Shown here piece by piece: positions 8,069 to 15,560 of a stretch of DNA of 22,928 nt. Within the stretch, counting starts at the first letter, position 1, and each line of letters begins with the position of its first letter. The position numbers and the translations under genes are program-made. Source of the DNA: Verrucomicrobiales bacterium (GTDB lineage Bacteria; Verrucomicrobiota; Verrucomicrobiia; Verrucomicrobiales; Verrucomicrobiaceae); contig DNXB01000636.1 of the NCBI GenBank assembly GCA_003506995.1, positions 7,536 to 30,463 of the forward strand, written 5' to 3'. The notes under the pieces were generated by a model, which was not told the origin of the DNA, ran no database searches, and was given only the letters and a program-made list of their open reading frames with translations.

Positions 8069-9292
8069 GTGTCGTTCTCACCCAGCCAGCGCATCGCCAT
8101 CACCGGAGCGGGCATCGTTTCGCCCCTGGGGCTGGGCTGGGAGGCCAATGAGTGCTCGCTGGCGGCGGATCGCAGCGCGTTCCGACCGGTCGATTTTTTT
8201 GACACCACCGGGCTCATCGCCAAAACCGCCGGCGTCGTCGATCTGCCCGCCGAAAGCCCGTTTCACCGCATTTCGCCGCACAAGCAGGGCCATGTGGACC
8301 GTGGCACGCGCATGCTGTTGCTCGCCATCCGCGAGGCGCTGGCACAGGCCGGTCGCCAAGGCATGGAGGGCATCGACGCGCTGGTCATCGGCACTTCGGC
8401 GGGGGCGATGCCGCTGGGCGAGTCCTACTTTGAGAACGCCCGGCATGATTCAGGCCGCATCCCGTCCCAGCTCTCACGCGCGGAGCATTACCAGCCGCAG
8501 CGGCAGATGAACAGCATCGCCGACGAGTTCGGCTGGCGCGGACCGGTCATCATCGTGTCCAATGCCTGCGCCTCCGGTGCCAACGCCATCGGCTGGGCCG
8601 CCGACATGATCCGCTCCGGGCGCTGCAAACGTGTTTTGGCCGGCGGTTTCGACGCGCTCGCACGCTTGGTTTTCGCGGGCTTCGACAGCCTGCGCGCCCT
8701 GGCTCCCAGCGGCATCCCACGGCCGTTTGACGCGCAGCGGGACGGCCTCGCGCTCGGTGAAGGCGCGGCGGTGATGCTGCTCGAAGCCGAAGACGCCCGC
8801 CAAAGCGACGCGCTGGGCGACGTGGCCGGTTATTCGACCGCCACGGACCTGCACCACCTCACGCAGCCCGATCCCGAGGGCAAGGCGGCCATCCGCACGA
8901 TGACCAGCGCCTGCGCCCAGGCCGGTGTTTCTCCGGCGCAAATCGGCTACATCAACTCCCACGGCACCGGCACGCCGTTCAACGACGTGGCCGAAGCCTC
9001 CGCCATCGCCGCATGGGCCGGGGACGTGGTTGCCACCATCCCTGTCAGCTCCACGAAGTCCGCCATGGGCCACCTGCTCGGCGGCGCAGGAGCGGTCGAG
9101 GCGGTGATCTGCCTCATGGCGCTGCGCGGCCAATGGCTGCCCGCGAGTTTGAACGTGCGCACGATTGATGCCGCCGTGCGCTTTGATCTGGTGCAAAAAT
9201 TCCGCACGGCCCGCTTCGAGCATGCGCTGACGAATTCCTTCGGCTTTGGCGGCACCAACGCCACGCTGGTGCTGCAAAGGAGGACCGCATGA
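8069..9292 (+). CDS. Beta-ketoacyl-ACP synthase (FabF-like, catalytic KS of the pigment pair)
   Basis: With a GTG start at 8069 the protein has 407 residues, normal for FabF-type KS. The Cys-His-His triad is complete: Cys167 in SNACASG, His298 in NSHGTGT, His335 in KSAMGH. The C-terminal GFGGTN is also present. The enzyme condenses malonyl-ACP with an acyl/aryl-ACP, with decarboxylation. A TTG at 8012 would add 19 residues; GTG was preferred because KS homology (RIAITGAG) begins a few residues later and it leaves a larger divergent intergenic region, but the choice is uncertain. The stop overlaps the next start (ATGA), coupling it to a KS-like subunit lacking these residues. This arrangement resembles the aryl-polyene KS/CLF pair that builds a polyene chain. 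Confidence 0.88.
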   Translation: MSFSPSQRIAITGAGIVSPLGLGWEANECSLAADRSAFRPVDFFDTTGLIAKTAGVVDLPAESPFHRISPHKQGHVDRGTRMLLLAIREALAQAGRQGMEGIDALVIGTSAGAMPLGESYFENARHDSGRIPSQLSRAEHYQPQRQMNSIADEFGWRGPVIIVSNACASGANAIGWAADMIRSGRCKRVLAGGFDALARLVFAGFDSLRALAPSGIPRPFDAQRDGLALGEGAAVMLLEAEDARQSDALGDVAGYSTATDLHHLTQPDPEGKAAIRTMTSACAQAGVSPAQIGYINSHGTGTPFNDVAEASAIAAWAGDVVATIPVSSTKSAMGHLLGGAGAVEAVICLMALRGQWLPASLNVRTIDAAVRFDLVQKFRTARFEHALTNSFGFGGTNATLVLQRRTA

Positions 9293-10317
9293 ACCTCGAA
9301 GGCGTCCACATTCGCGGCATCGGCGCGGTGAGCTCCGCCGGTTGGAGCGCCGGTGATCTGCTGCGCACCGTGCGCGAAGGAAATCCGCTGCCCGCGGTCA
9401 ACTGCGCGCGTCCGGGCGATGAACGGACCTGGCCTTGTCCCGTGCGTCTCGTTCCGCCGCCGCCGCCGCCGGACAAAACGGCGCGGCATCCGCGCATGCG
9501 CCGCTCCAGCGCCATCACACGTTACTCCGTGGCCGCCGCGCTCGGCGCGTTGGCGGACGCCGGGCACGATCCTGCGGCTCCGCCACGCGGCTTGGGCATC
9601 CTTTTCGTGATGATGAACGGCTGCGTGAACTACACGGGCCGCTTCTTCAACGAGGTGCTGCAAAATCCTGCGCAGGCCAGTCCGCTGATCTTCCCGGAGA
9701 CCGTGTTCAACGCGCCCGCTTCGCACATCGCCTCCTTCCTCGGCATCGACGGTGTGGTCAGCACGCTGGTGGGCAGCCCCAACACCATTGTGGAGGCGCT
9801 GGACACCGCCGCGTTCTGGATTCGCAGCGGCATTGTCGAAGAGTGCCTGATCATCGCCGCCGAGGAATGCGACTGGCTCAGCGCCGAGGCGCTTACTTAC
9901 TATCATCCGAAGCTCATCGCCACCGAAGGCGCGGGCGCACTGCTTCTCTCTGCCAAAAGCACCGGCCCACAAGTATGCGCGGTCACCGGCCCGCTCTGCT
10001 ACACCACTTGGGACGAACGTGCCGCCCTGCTGCCGGATCTCGCGGCTCAAACACGCGCCAAGTTCATGGGCGACGCGATTCTCATCGACGACCGCTGCGG
10101 CATCGACCGCATCGACCGCGCTGAGCAGGCGGCGTGGTCAGGAGCGCACTGGCAGGCCGTGCGCAGCCCGAAACTTATTCTGGGCGAAAGCATGGGCGCG
10201 TCCTCCGCCCTGCAACTCGTGCTCGGCGCTCTCGAAGCGCGGGACACACACCAGCCCGTGGTCGTTTCCATGCCCGGTGCCAACACAGCGGCCTATGCGT
10301 GCGTGATCACGCCGTGA
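9289..10317 (+). CDS. KS-like chain-length-factor subunit (catalytically incomplete ketosynthase)
   Basis: The 342-residue thiolase-fold protein aligns with the KS upstream but is shorter. The nucleophile position reads STLVGSPNT (residues 158-166), so Cys is replaced by Val161. The second-His loop reads ESMGASS (about 300-306), with Ala304 at the His position, and no HGTGT motif is present. It therefore cannot perform the condensation itself. By analogy to aryl-polyene and aromatic polyketide systems, such a subunit pairs with the active KS as a chain-length factor. ATGA overlap with the KS gene supports equimolar expression. A run of six prolines (56-61) followed by a basic stretch is an oddity of the N-terminal part. 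Pigment-type genes end here; the next gene belongs to a restriction-modification module. Confidence 0.8.
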   Translation: MNLEGVHIRGIGAVSSAGWSAGDLLRTVREGNPLPAVNCARPGDERTWPCPVRLVPPPPPPDKTARHPRMRRSSAITRYSVAAALGALADAGHDPAAPPRGLGILFVMMNGCVNYTGRFFNEVLQNPAQASPLIFPETVFNAPASHIASFLGIDGVVSTLVGSPNTIVEALDTAAFWIRSGIVEECLIIAAEECDWLSAEALTYYHPKLIATEGAGALLLSAKSTGPQVCAVTGPLCYTTWDERAALLPDLAAQTRAKFMGDAILIDDRCGIDRIDRAEQAAWSGAHWQAVRSPKLILGESMGASSALQLVLGALEARDTHQPVVVSMPGANTAAYACVITP

Positions 10318-10366
10318 AACGCGAGTTTGCTCGAAAAGAAGACCGTCCTTTGACGAGGTGAAATGC

Positions 10367-10392
10367 TACTCAGAGTCGGTCGCCTCATGGTC
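10367..10392 (+). promoter_or_regulatory. Tandem C-box-like operator upstream of the controller gene
   Basis: Two 11-bp sites lie 4 bp apart: TACTCAGAGTC (10367-10377) and GCCTCATGGTC (10382-10392). They match the C-box pattern GACT-N3-AGTC at 7 of 8 and 6 of 8 defined positions, and the 11-4-11 layout equals that of operators bound by restriction-modification controller proteins such as C.Esp1396I and C.PvuII. The sites end 22 bp before the controller ATG at 10415. Binding is inferred; C operators are known to activate from the left site and repress when both are filled. Confidence 0.6.
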
Positions 10393-10414
10393 ATCAACCG
10401 GCCAACTGTCGGGC

Positions 10415-10642
10415 ATGGCCAAATCCAATCTTCGCCAAATCCTGGCAGACAACGTGAGACGCTATCGTGCCCGTGTCGGTATCTCGCAGGACAACTTCGC
10501 CATCGAGTGTGGCGTTCATCGCACTTACGTCGGCCAGGTCGAACGATGTGAGCGAAACGTGACTCTGGCGACGCTGGAGCTTTTCGCCAAGGCGACGGGC
10601 GTCAGCGTTCCTCAACTGCTCACTAAGAATGGAGTGGCATGA
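10415..10642 (+). CDS. HTH (Xre/Cro-C1 family) controller protein of the restriction-modification system
   Basis: The 75-residue protein is a single helix-turn-helix domain: NLRQILADNVRRYR, then SQDNFAIECGVHRTYVGQVER (about 24-44, recognition region) and ERNVTLATLELFAKATGVSVPQLL. Size and sequence style (GVHRTYVGQVERCERN) are those of C proteins that time expression of restriction genes. The ATG at 10415 was chosen because HTH homology starts there and an upstream in-frame start (10358) would put the operator-like sites inside the coding region. The gene overlaps the endonuclease start by ATGA, the classical C-R operon. It should act as a dimer on the C-box-like sites just upstream, activating then repressing its own operon. 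Confidence 0.85.
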   Translation: MAKSNLRQILADNVRRYRARVGISQDNFAIECGVHRTYVGQVERCERNVTLATLELFAKATGVSVPQLLTKNGVA

Positions 10643-11697
10643 GCGCGGACAAGGCTGGCATGGACTCTGTGGAAGCTATTCGTGCGAGCGGATTGAGCAT
10701 CTTTGATCTGCTGGAGAAGGACTCACCGCTCTTTGTTCCAACCAAAGAACTCGAGAGAATACTGGATGCAGGCATTCGTGGCTTCTCCACGGCTGGCATG
10801 CCTCTGCGGACACGATCCAAAGTGGTGAAAAGCGAGGTTTGCAGGGTTCTGGGCTACCCGATTCCGAAGTCGTTCCGCAAGTGCAAGCCTCATGCACGCT
10901 TCCACGGGCAAAACTTCGACACCTACGTCCAGGCATCGGACAATCTACAAATCTGGAACGAGGAGCTGAAACCCCGCCGCCGCTATGTGCTCATCGCGGT
11001 GGGCGAAGATGGCCGTGTGACGAAGGTGAAGGTGGTCACCGGCGCAATGCTGGCAAAGCTCGACACCACGGGAACGCTGACGCAGAAGTATCAGGCGAGG
11101 TTCATCACAGGTGAAAAGACACTGGAGCTTGTTTCGAGCGCCGATTCCGCCCATCTGCTGCCGTTGATTGGTTCGGACGGCTCTTTCCCGACGGGGAAGC
11201 CCACCGATGATCCTGAGCGAGGTTCCGTTCTGACGATTCAGGCTGTGTTTGGCCGGCTGAGTTCGCTTGTTGGCAGTACGTTTGCCAGTGTCGGACACCA
11301 CCAGGAGCGAAATCGCGGCGCGGAGCTTCACCGCATGGTTTGCAAGTCGCTCGGCTACCAAAGCTACGCGGATGACGGTCAGTTTCCTGATGTGCGGAAT
11401 CAACTGCTGGAAGTGAAACTCCAGACGTCGCCGACGATTGATCTCGGACTTGTCGAACCTGTGAGCACCGAGCCGCTGGACTTAAACGGCTTCGTTGAGG
11501 GCACCGTGCGTCACTGCGATGTTCGCTACGCCATCTTTGGCGCATCTGCGGCAGACGGGCGGGTGACGCTCACCAGCCTCGTGCTCACCACGGGCGCGGA
11601 TTTCTTCAAACGATTCCCGCGCTTCGAAGGCAAGGTCTTGAACAAGAAGATCCAAATCCCGCTACCTCGCGGCTTCTTCGGCAAGACCAAAGGCTGA
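10639..11697 (+). CDS. Type II restriction endonuclease, PD-(D/E)XK fold
   Basis: The 352-residue protein is encoded directly after, and overlapping, the controller gene. A plausible nuclease core is FPDVRNQLLEVKLQ at residues 249-262: Asp251 followed by Glu258-Val-Lys260 gives PD-x6-ExK. Preceding Glu229 in a helix (RGAELHRMV) could be a further metal ligand. The C-terminal part (KVLNKKIQIPLPRGFF) is compatible with a folded end. I do not recognise a named specificity. The assignment as endonuclease rests on the motif plus its place between a C gene and a convergent adenine methyltransferase. The 3' end overlaps the methyltransferase 3' end on the opposite strand by 36 bp. It would cleave unmethylated DNA in the cytoplasm. 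Confidence 0.75.
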   Translation: MSADKAGMDSVEAIRASGLSIFDLLEKDSPLFVPTKELERILDAGIRGFSTAGMPLRTRSKVVKSEVCRVLGYPIPKSFRKCKPHARFHGQNFDTYVQASDNLQIWNEELKPRRRYVLIAVGEDGRVTKVKVVTGAMLAKLDTTGTLTQKYQARFITGEKTLELVSSADSAHLLPLIGSDGSFPTGKPTDDPERGSVLTIQAVFGRLSSLVGSTFASVGHHQERNRGAELHRMVCKSLGYQSYADDGQFPDVRNQLLEVKLQTSPTIDLGLVEPVSTEPLDLNGFVEGTVRHCDVRYAIFGASAADGRVTLTSLVLTTGADFFKRFPRFEGKVLNKKIQIPLPRGFFGKTKG

Positions 11698-13335
11698 TTC
11701 GACCAGCGAGTCGATCTTTGCGGCCAGCGCATCCGCTTCCGCGCCGGGTGTCAGCTGGTAGATTTGCCGCGCCAGCGCGATGATCTCGCGGGAGGTCGGC
11801 AGTTCGGGTGATGGCAGCGGAAACTTCTCCACATACTGCGTCATGAAGCGGCGGCGGCCCGCGTAGAGCTTGTTGTTGAAAGCGTGATCGTAAAAGCTCT
11901 CGATGAAGCGCGAGTTTGCCACCGCCAGCGCCAGCCAGAGCAGGTCGCTGTCTGTTCGATCCTCGGCTGCCAGCCAGTAGCAGTCACCGTTGATGATCTC
12001 GCCATCCAGGCTCATCCAAAACGTCGGGCGCTCCGAGATGTCGGGAAAGACAAGCTTGGGCACCGGCCAGAGCGCGGGAAGCTGCGGCACCCAAATCTCG
12101 AACCACTGCCGCCCGGACTCGATGACATACGACCGCGCCTCCAGGGTGGCGCGATGACTTTCCAGATAGCGACGAGTGCGTGGATGCTTGTCGAGATCGA
12201 TGACGGCTTTTTTCCCGGCACGATCCTCGTGCGTGTAGAGAATCTGGCGGTCTGCGGGCAATGGTTTGAACCGCCTTGCCACATGATGCGTGATGAGCGG
12301 GCGCAACACCTCAGGCTGCATGTCCTCTGGCAGCGTGTCCCAGTCCTTGCGTACAAAGACCTTGTCCGCCGTGGTCTTTACGCCGACGCGAATCTTCCCA
12401 ATTTCGCCGAAAGTGCAGAACGTGTGTGCCAGCACCGTGTCGAGCCAGGCATCACCGCGCTCCGTGGCGATGCGCCAGGTGCCATTGAGCGCCGTTCCAT
12501 GATGCAGGAGGCCGTGCTGGACGAGAAAAGTCGTGCCTGTGACATTCACCGAGCCACTGCCGTTCGACAGCGCCTCATAAACCGTGGCCGCCTGATGCAC
12601 CGGAGGCTCGCTCGTCGAGTAAATCGAGGTGAAGCGTGGGTTCGATGCGGGAATGCTGCGGCGTTTCCGCACCAGCAGCACCGCAGGGAGCACAGCGGCT
12701 TCAAACAGCTTCGTATCGCCAAAATCCCAGACGTGCAGCAACTCGAAGCGCGAAAGGATGCGTTCACGCACCTGCGAGCCCGCCTTGGTCGTCATAAAAC
12801 GATTGGAGACGATGATGCCAGCCACACCGCCCTCTTTCAACACATCGGCAATGCCCTCAATGAAGGCGAAACTCAAATCCACGCGTCCGCTGAGATCAAA
12901 CTGCTGGGCGAGGCGCTGGGAACGTTCCGCACCCATGACCTGCGTGCGCACATACGGCGGATTGGCAATCACCACGTCGAAGGCGGCTGGTGTCGAAAAC
13001 AGCGAGCCCTCCCGATGTTCCAGGGCGAAATCGAGAAAATCCTGCCGCCGCACCTCTCCGGCCATTTGGGGCAGTTCCTCACACAAACGCCTTCCAGCAT
13101 TTGTGACCGCCACTTCATCCAGATCGAATCCATTCAGCGTGCATTCTTTGCCCAACGCTTTTCCAAACGCCAGCAGCAGCTCGCCATCGCCAACGGCAGG
13201 ATCGAGCACAAGCGGCCGCTCCACCTCGCAAACAGTCGCGAGATGCTTGGCCACAAACTCCGCGAGCCCGGCAGGCGTGTAGTGCGCCCCCTCCTGCTTT
13301 TGGGTTTTTTTCGTGGCTCTGGCGTCGAGTTTCAT
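11662..13335 (-). CDS. N6-adenine DNA methyltransferase (TaqI/Eco57I-type), partner of the endonuclease
   Basis: With ATG at 13335 the protein has 557 residues. A 'HYTP' N-terminal motif (GAHYTPAGLAEF) precedes SAM motif I DPAVGDGE at about 45-52; the catalytic NPPY motif is at 125-128 within FDVVIANPPYVR. The order SAM motif then NPPY marks the gamma class, and the long C-terminal half (about 230-540) would hold the target-recognition domain as in M.TaqI. It protects host sites by adenine methylation. An in-frame TTG at 13371 would add 12 residues; ATG is preferred. The gene converges on the endonuclease gene, so it has its own promoter and is not in the C-R operon, a layout that lets methylation precede cutting after entry into a new host. 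Confidence 0.88.
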   Translation of the reverse strand: MKLDARATKKTQKQEGAHYTPAGLAEFVAKHLATVCEVERPLVLDPAVGDGELLLAFGKALGKECTLNGFDLDEVAVTNAGRRLCEELPQMAGEVRRQDFLDFALEHREGSLFSTPAAFDVVIANPPYVRTQVMGAERSQRLAQQFDLSGRVDLSFAFIEGIADVLKEGGVAGIIVSNRFMTTKAGSQVRERILSRFELLHVWDFGDTKLFEAAVLPAVLLVRKRRSIPASNPRFTSIYSTSEPPVHQAATVYEALSNGSGSVNVTGTTFLVQHGLLHHGTALNGTWRIATERGDAWLDTVLAHTFCTFGEIGKIRVGVKTTADKVFVRKDWDTLPEDMQPEVLRPLITHHVARRFKPLPADRQILYTHEDRAGKKAVIDLDKHPRTRRYLESHRATLEARSYVIESGRQWFEIWVPQLPALWPVPKLVFPDISERPTFWMSLDGEIINGDCYWLAAEDRTDSDLLWLALAVANSRFIESFYDHAFNNKLYAGRRRFMTQYVEKFPLPSPELPTSREIIALARQIYQLTPGAEADALAAKIDSLVESAFGLAEEAAR

Positions 13336-13380
13336 CACCCGCGAGACTAATGCTCCAGGGAGTGCATTCAATGCCGAGAA

Positions 13381-14049
13381 TCAATTCGGCGGCGCAGCGC
13401 CGGGCAGCGCGGGCATTTTCATCTCGTTGTAGCCCTCGGGGGTGGTGAACTCCTTCACGTCGAGTTCCTGCTCCTTGGCCGAGACCAGCGAAGTGGAGAT
13501 GTTTTTGCCCATGGTGGTCATTTCGGATTTCACCACCATGCCGCCGAAGTCGGTGGCCTGCGGTGCCATCTTCGCCATGGGATTGCCCATGGCCTTGCCG
13601 AGCTTGTCGCTGACCGCGTTGATCTCGGCGAACTTGGGAAAGTCCTTCACCACCCAGAAGCGGCCTTTGCCCAGCGGGCCGTCCCAGGTGAAAATCTCGG
13701 CCTCCCACTCGCCGACTTTTTCTTTCTGCCCCGTCGTCACGGGCTTGGCGGGCGCATGCTTCTCCAGCGGCACCGAGGCCTTGGCGGCCATTTCCATGGC
13801 GGTCTTCAGGGTGCCCGCGTCCATCCGCATGAGCATTTTCTGGGCATGCATGAGCACGGTCATGCCCTCGGCACTCAAGATGGCGCTCATTTCCGAGCCG
13901 ATGTCCACACGGGCGAGATCGCCTTTGATCTTGGTGGTCATTTCCTTCTCCTGGCCGTCGGTGTTGGTCTTTTGAACCAAGACCCAGTCGGCGCAGGCGA
14001 TCGTGGTGGTGCAAAGCAGCGCGCCAAGAGCACGGAGGTAAGTTTTCAT
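13381..14049 (-). CDS. Secreted DUF4412-like protein
   Basis: The 222-residue protein begins with a signal peptide (MKTYLRALGALLCTTTIACA, AxA-type cleavage after residue 20). The start at 14049 was chosen over an in-frame one at 14139 because of this signal. The segment EMTTKIKGDLARVDIGSEMSAIL (about 36-58) fits DUF4412, a lipocalin/LolA-like beta-rich envelope domain ('KGDKxRxD...'). The protein is unusually rich in Met and Lys in its middle (MHAQKMLMRMDAG). A polar Pro-rich end (MPALPGAAPPN) follows. The function of the family is unknown. The gene is divergent from the permease gene (98-bp gap). It lies 45 bp upstream of the methyltransferase on the same strand, probably without functional relation. 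Confidence 0.7.
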   Translation of the reverse strand: MKTYLRALGALLCTTTIACADWVLVQKTNTDGQEKEMTTKIKGDLARVDIGSEMSAILSAEGMTVLMHAQKMLMRMDAGTLKTAMEMAAKASVPLEKHAPAKPVTTGQKEKVGEWEAEIFTWDGPLGKGRFWVVKDFPKFAEINAVSDKLGKAMGNPMAKMAPQATDFGGMVVKSEMTTMGKNISTSLVSAKEQELDVKEFTTPEGYNEMKMPALPGAAPPN

Positions 14050-14147
14050 GATGCCGGGAGAGTACCCGAAAACGACTTCGGTGGTCAATCTCGAACGTCT
14101 GCGGCCTTGAACCGCGTTCTTCCAGCCCGCATGATCCACGCCATCGC

Positions 14148-15446
14148 ATGAGCCGCCTCTTTGCCTTTCTCCGCCATCACCTTGCCGGTTCAGGCATGCT
14201 GCTCGCGTTGCTGCTGCTGTGCGCCTTCTTCAGTGTCGTGACCTGGACGGAGCAGCATCCGCAGGATGCGGCGGCGGCAAAACAACTGGCCGCACAGATC
14301 GCTCCGAGCGCGAAAGTGCTCATCGTGGTGCGTCCGCAGGCTGAGGACATTGTGTTTGCCGAGGCTCTGAACGCTGCGCTCGGTTCTCGGGCCGAAATCG
14401 TGAAGGGCGAGCCGAAAGACGCCCGCGCGGCTTTGGAACGTGCAGCAGCTTCCGGCGGGCTCGATGTCATCGCCTGCAATCAAGCCACTGCGGCGTGGCT
14501 GGTGTTCAGCGATCTGGGCACCGACTTCCCGGCGCTCAAAAACACGCGGGTGCTCAAACCGCGGCCGCAGTCATGGCCGGTCTTCCTCAAGGCCGACAAC
14601 CTGCTCAACATCGCCAACCAGATCGCGGTGATCGCCATTCTCGCCATCGGCCTGACGATTGTCATCATCACCGGTGGCATTGACTTGAGCGTGGGCAGCC
14701 TGATCGCGCTTTCGGCTGTCGTCACGACGATGCTGGTGCGGGACTGTTTTGAAGGAACGAGCGCGAGCGTGGGAGGGATGTTGATCGCTGGATTGGGCGG
14801 CATCGCCGTGTGCGGTGTGTTTGGGTGGATCTCCGGCACGTTCATCACTCGTCTGCGCATGCCGCCGTTCATCGTCACGCTGGCGATGATGCTCGTGTGC
14901 AGCGGCCTGGCGTATCGGCTGGCGGACAATCAATCCGTCTATCAGGTGCCGGACTCCTTCGTGTGGCTCGGTCGTGGGTCGGATTTGTTCGGTTTGCCAA
15001 ACGCCGTGGTGCTCATGCTGCTGCTGTATGGCGTGGCGCATGTGGTGATGACTCAAACCAGCCTGGGGCGGCATCTTTACGCCGTCGGCGGCAACAGCGA
15101 GGCAGCGTTCATCTCCGGCGTGCCGGTGAAACGCGTCATCCTCATCGCTTATGTGATCTGCGGCCTGCTCGCCGGCCTGGGCGGCGTGGTCACGGCCTCG
15201 TTGCTCAAAAGCGGATCGCCGACCTACGGCCAGATGTATGAGCTGTATGTTATCGCCGCCGTCGTGGTCGGCGGTACGAGTCTGAGCGGTGGCAAAGGCA
15301 CGATGCCGGGCACCCTGATCGGCGCGTTCATCATCGCCGTGATTCAAAACGGCATGAACCTCACCAACATCGGCAGCAACGATCAGAAAATCGTTCTCGG
15401 CCTTGTCATCCTCGCCGCCGTGCTCGTGGATCGGCTGCGAAAATGA
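14148..15446 (+). CDS. RbsC-like sugar ABC transporter permease with an extracytoplasmic insertion
   Basis: The 432-residue protein has a C-terminal two-thirds typical of BPD_transp_2 (ribose/xylose/galactose permeases): NLLNIANQIAVIAILAIG, GGIDLSVGSL (176-185), SLGRHLYAVGGNSEAAFISG as the ATPase-contact loop, and VVGGTSLSGGKGT near the end. About 8-9 further hydrophobic helices are visible. After the first TM helix (about 16-33) there is an insertion of about 115 residues (34-148) that looks like a soluble alpha/beta half-domain (KVLIVVRPQAEDIVFAEAL, then LDVIACNQ). Normal family members have a short loop there. No ATPase or binding-protein gene adjoins it, so substrate and partners are unknown; a sugar is expected from the family. 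It is followed by a hairpin-rich gap. Confidence 0.85.
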   Translation: MSRLFAFLRHHLAGSGMLLALLLLCAFFSVVTWTEQHPQDAAAAKQLAAQIAPSAKVLIVVRPQAEDIVFAEALNAALGSRAEIVKGEPKDARAALERAAASGGLDVIACNQATAAWLVFSDLGTDFPALKNTRVLKPRPQSWPVFLKADNLLNIANQIAVIAILAIGLTIVIITGGIDLSVGSLIALSAVVTTMLVRDCFEGTSASVGGMLIAGLGGIAVCGVFGWISGTFITRLRMPPFIVTLAMMLVCSGLAYRLADNQSVYQVPDSFVWLGRGSDLFGLPNAVVLMLLLYGVAHVVMTQTSLGRHLYAVGGNSEAAFISGVPVKRVILIAYVICGLLAGLGGVVTASLLKSGSPTYGQMYELYVIAAVVVGGTSLSGGKGTMPGTLIGAFIIAVIQNGMNLTNIGSNDQKIVLGLVILAAVLVDRLRK

Positions 15447-15459
15447 AACGCTGTTTTTT

Positions 15460-15543
15460 AACCACTAATGCTCACTCATGGGACACTGATGCCAGAATTC
15501 TGAATCTGAAAAATTGGTGCGGATGAGTGTCCGATTAGTGGTT
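15460..15543. repeat. Interrupted long inverted repeat in the intergenic region
   Basis: AACCACTAAT (15460-15469) is perfectly complementary to ATTAGTGGTT (15534-15543). Inside it, CACTCAT (15473-15479) pairs with ATGAGTG (15523-15529), and the centre holds a perfect 10-bp palindrome CAGAATTCTG (15493-15502). The structure fills most of the 114-bp gap between the permease stop and the next start. It could be a transcription terminator or processing hairpin, or a member of a dispersed intergenic repeat family built of 'cactaat/cactcat' units. Confidence 0.65.
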
Positions 15544-15560
15544 CCTTTCTCTCAAACAAC

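Noticed and set aside
10343..10354. CGTC-TTT-GACG mini inverted repeat before the controller gene
   Set aside because: A 4-bp stem is expected by chance, and the C-box-like pair downstream explains regulation better.
11884..13350. 488-codon open frame on the plus strand antisense to the methyltransferase
   Set aside because: No motifs, and composition is that of an antisense shadow. The methyltransferase on the other strand has DPAVGDGE and NPPY.
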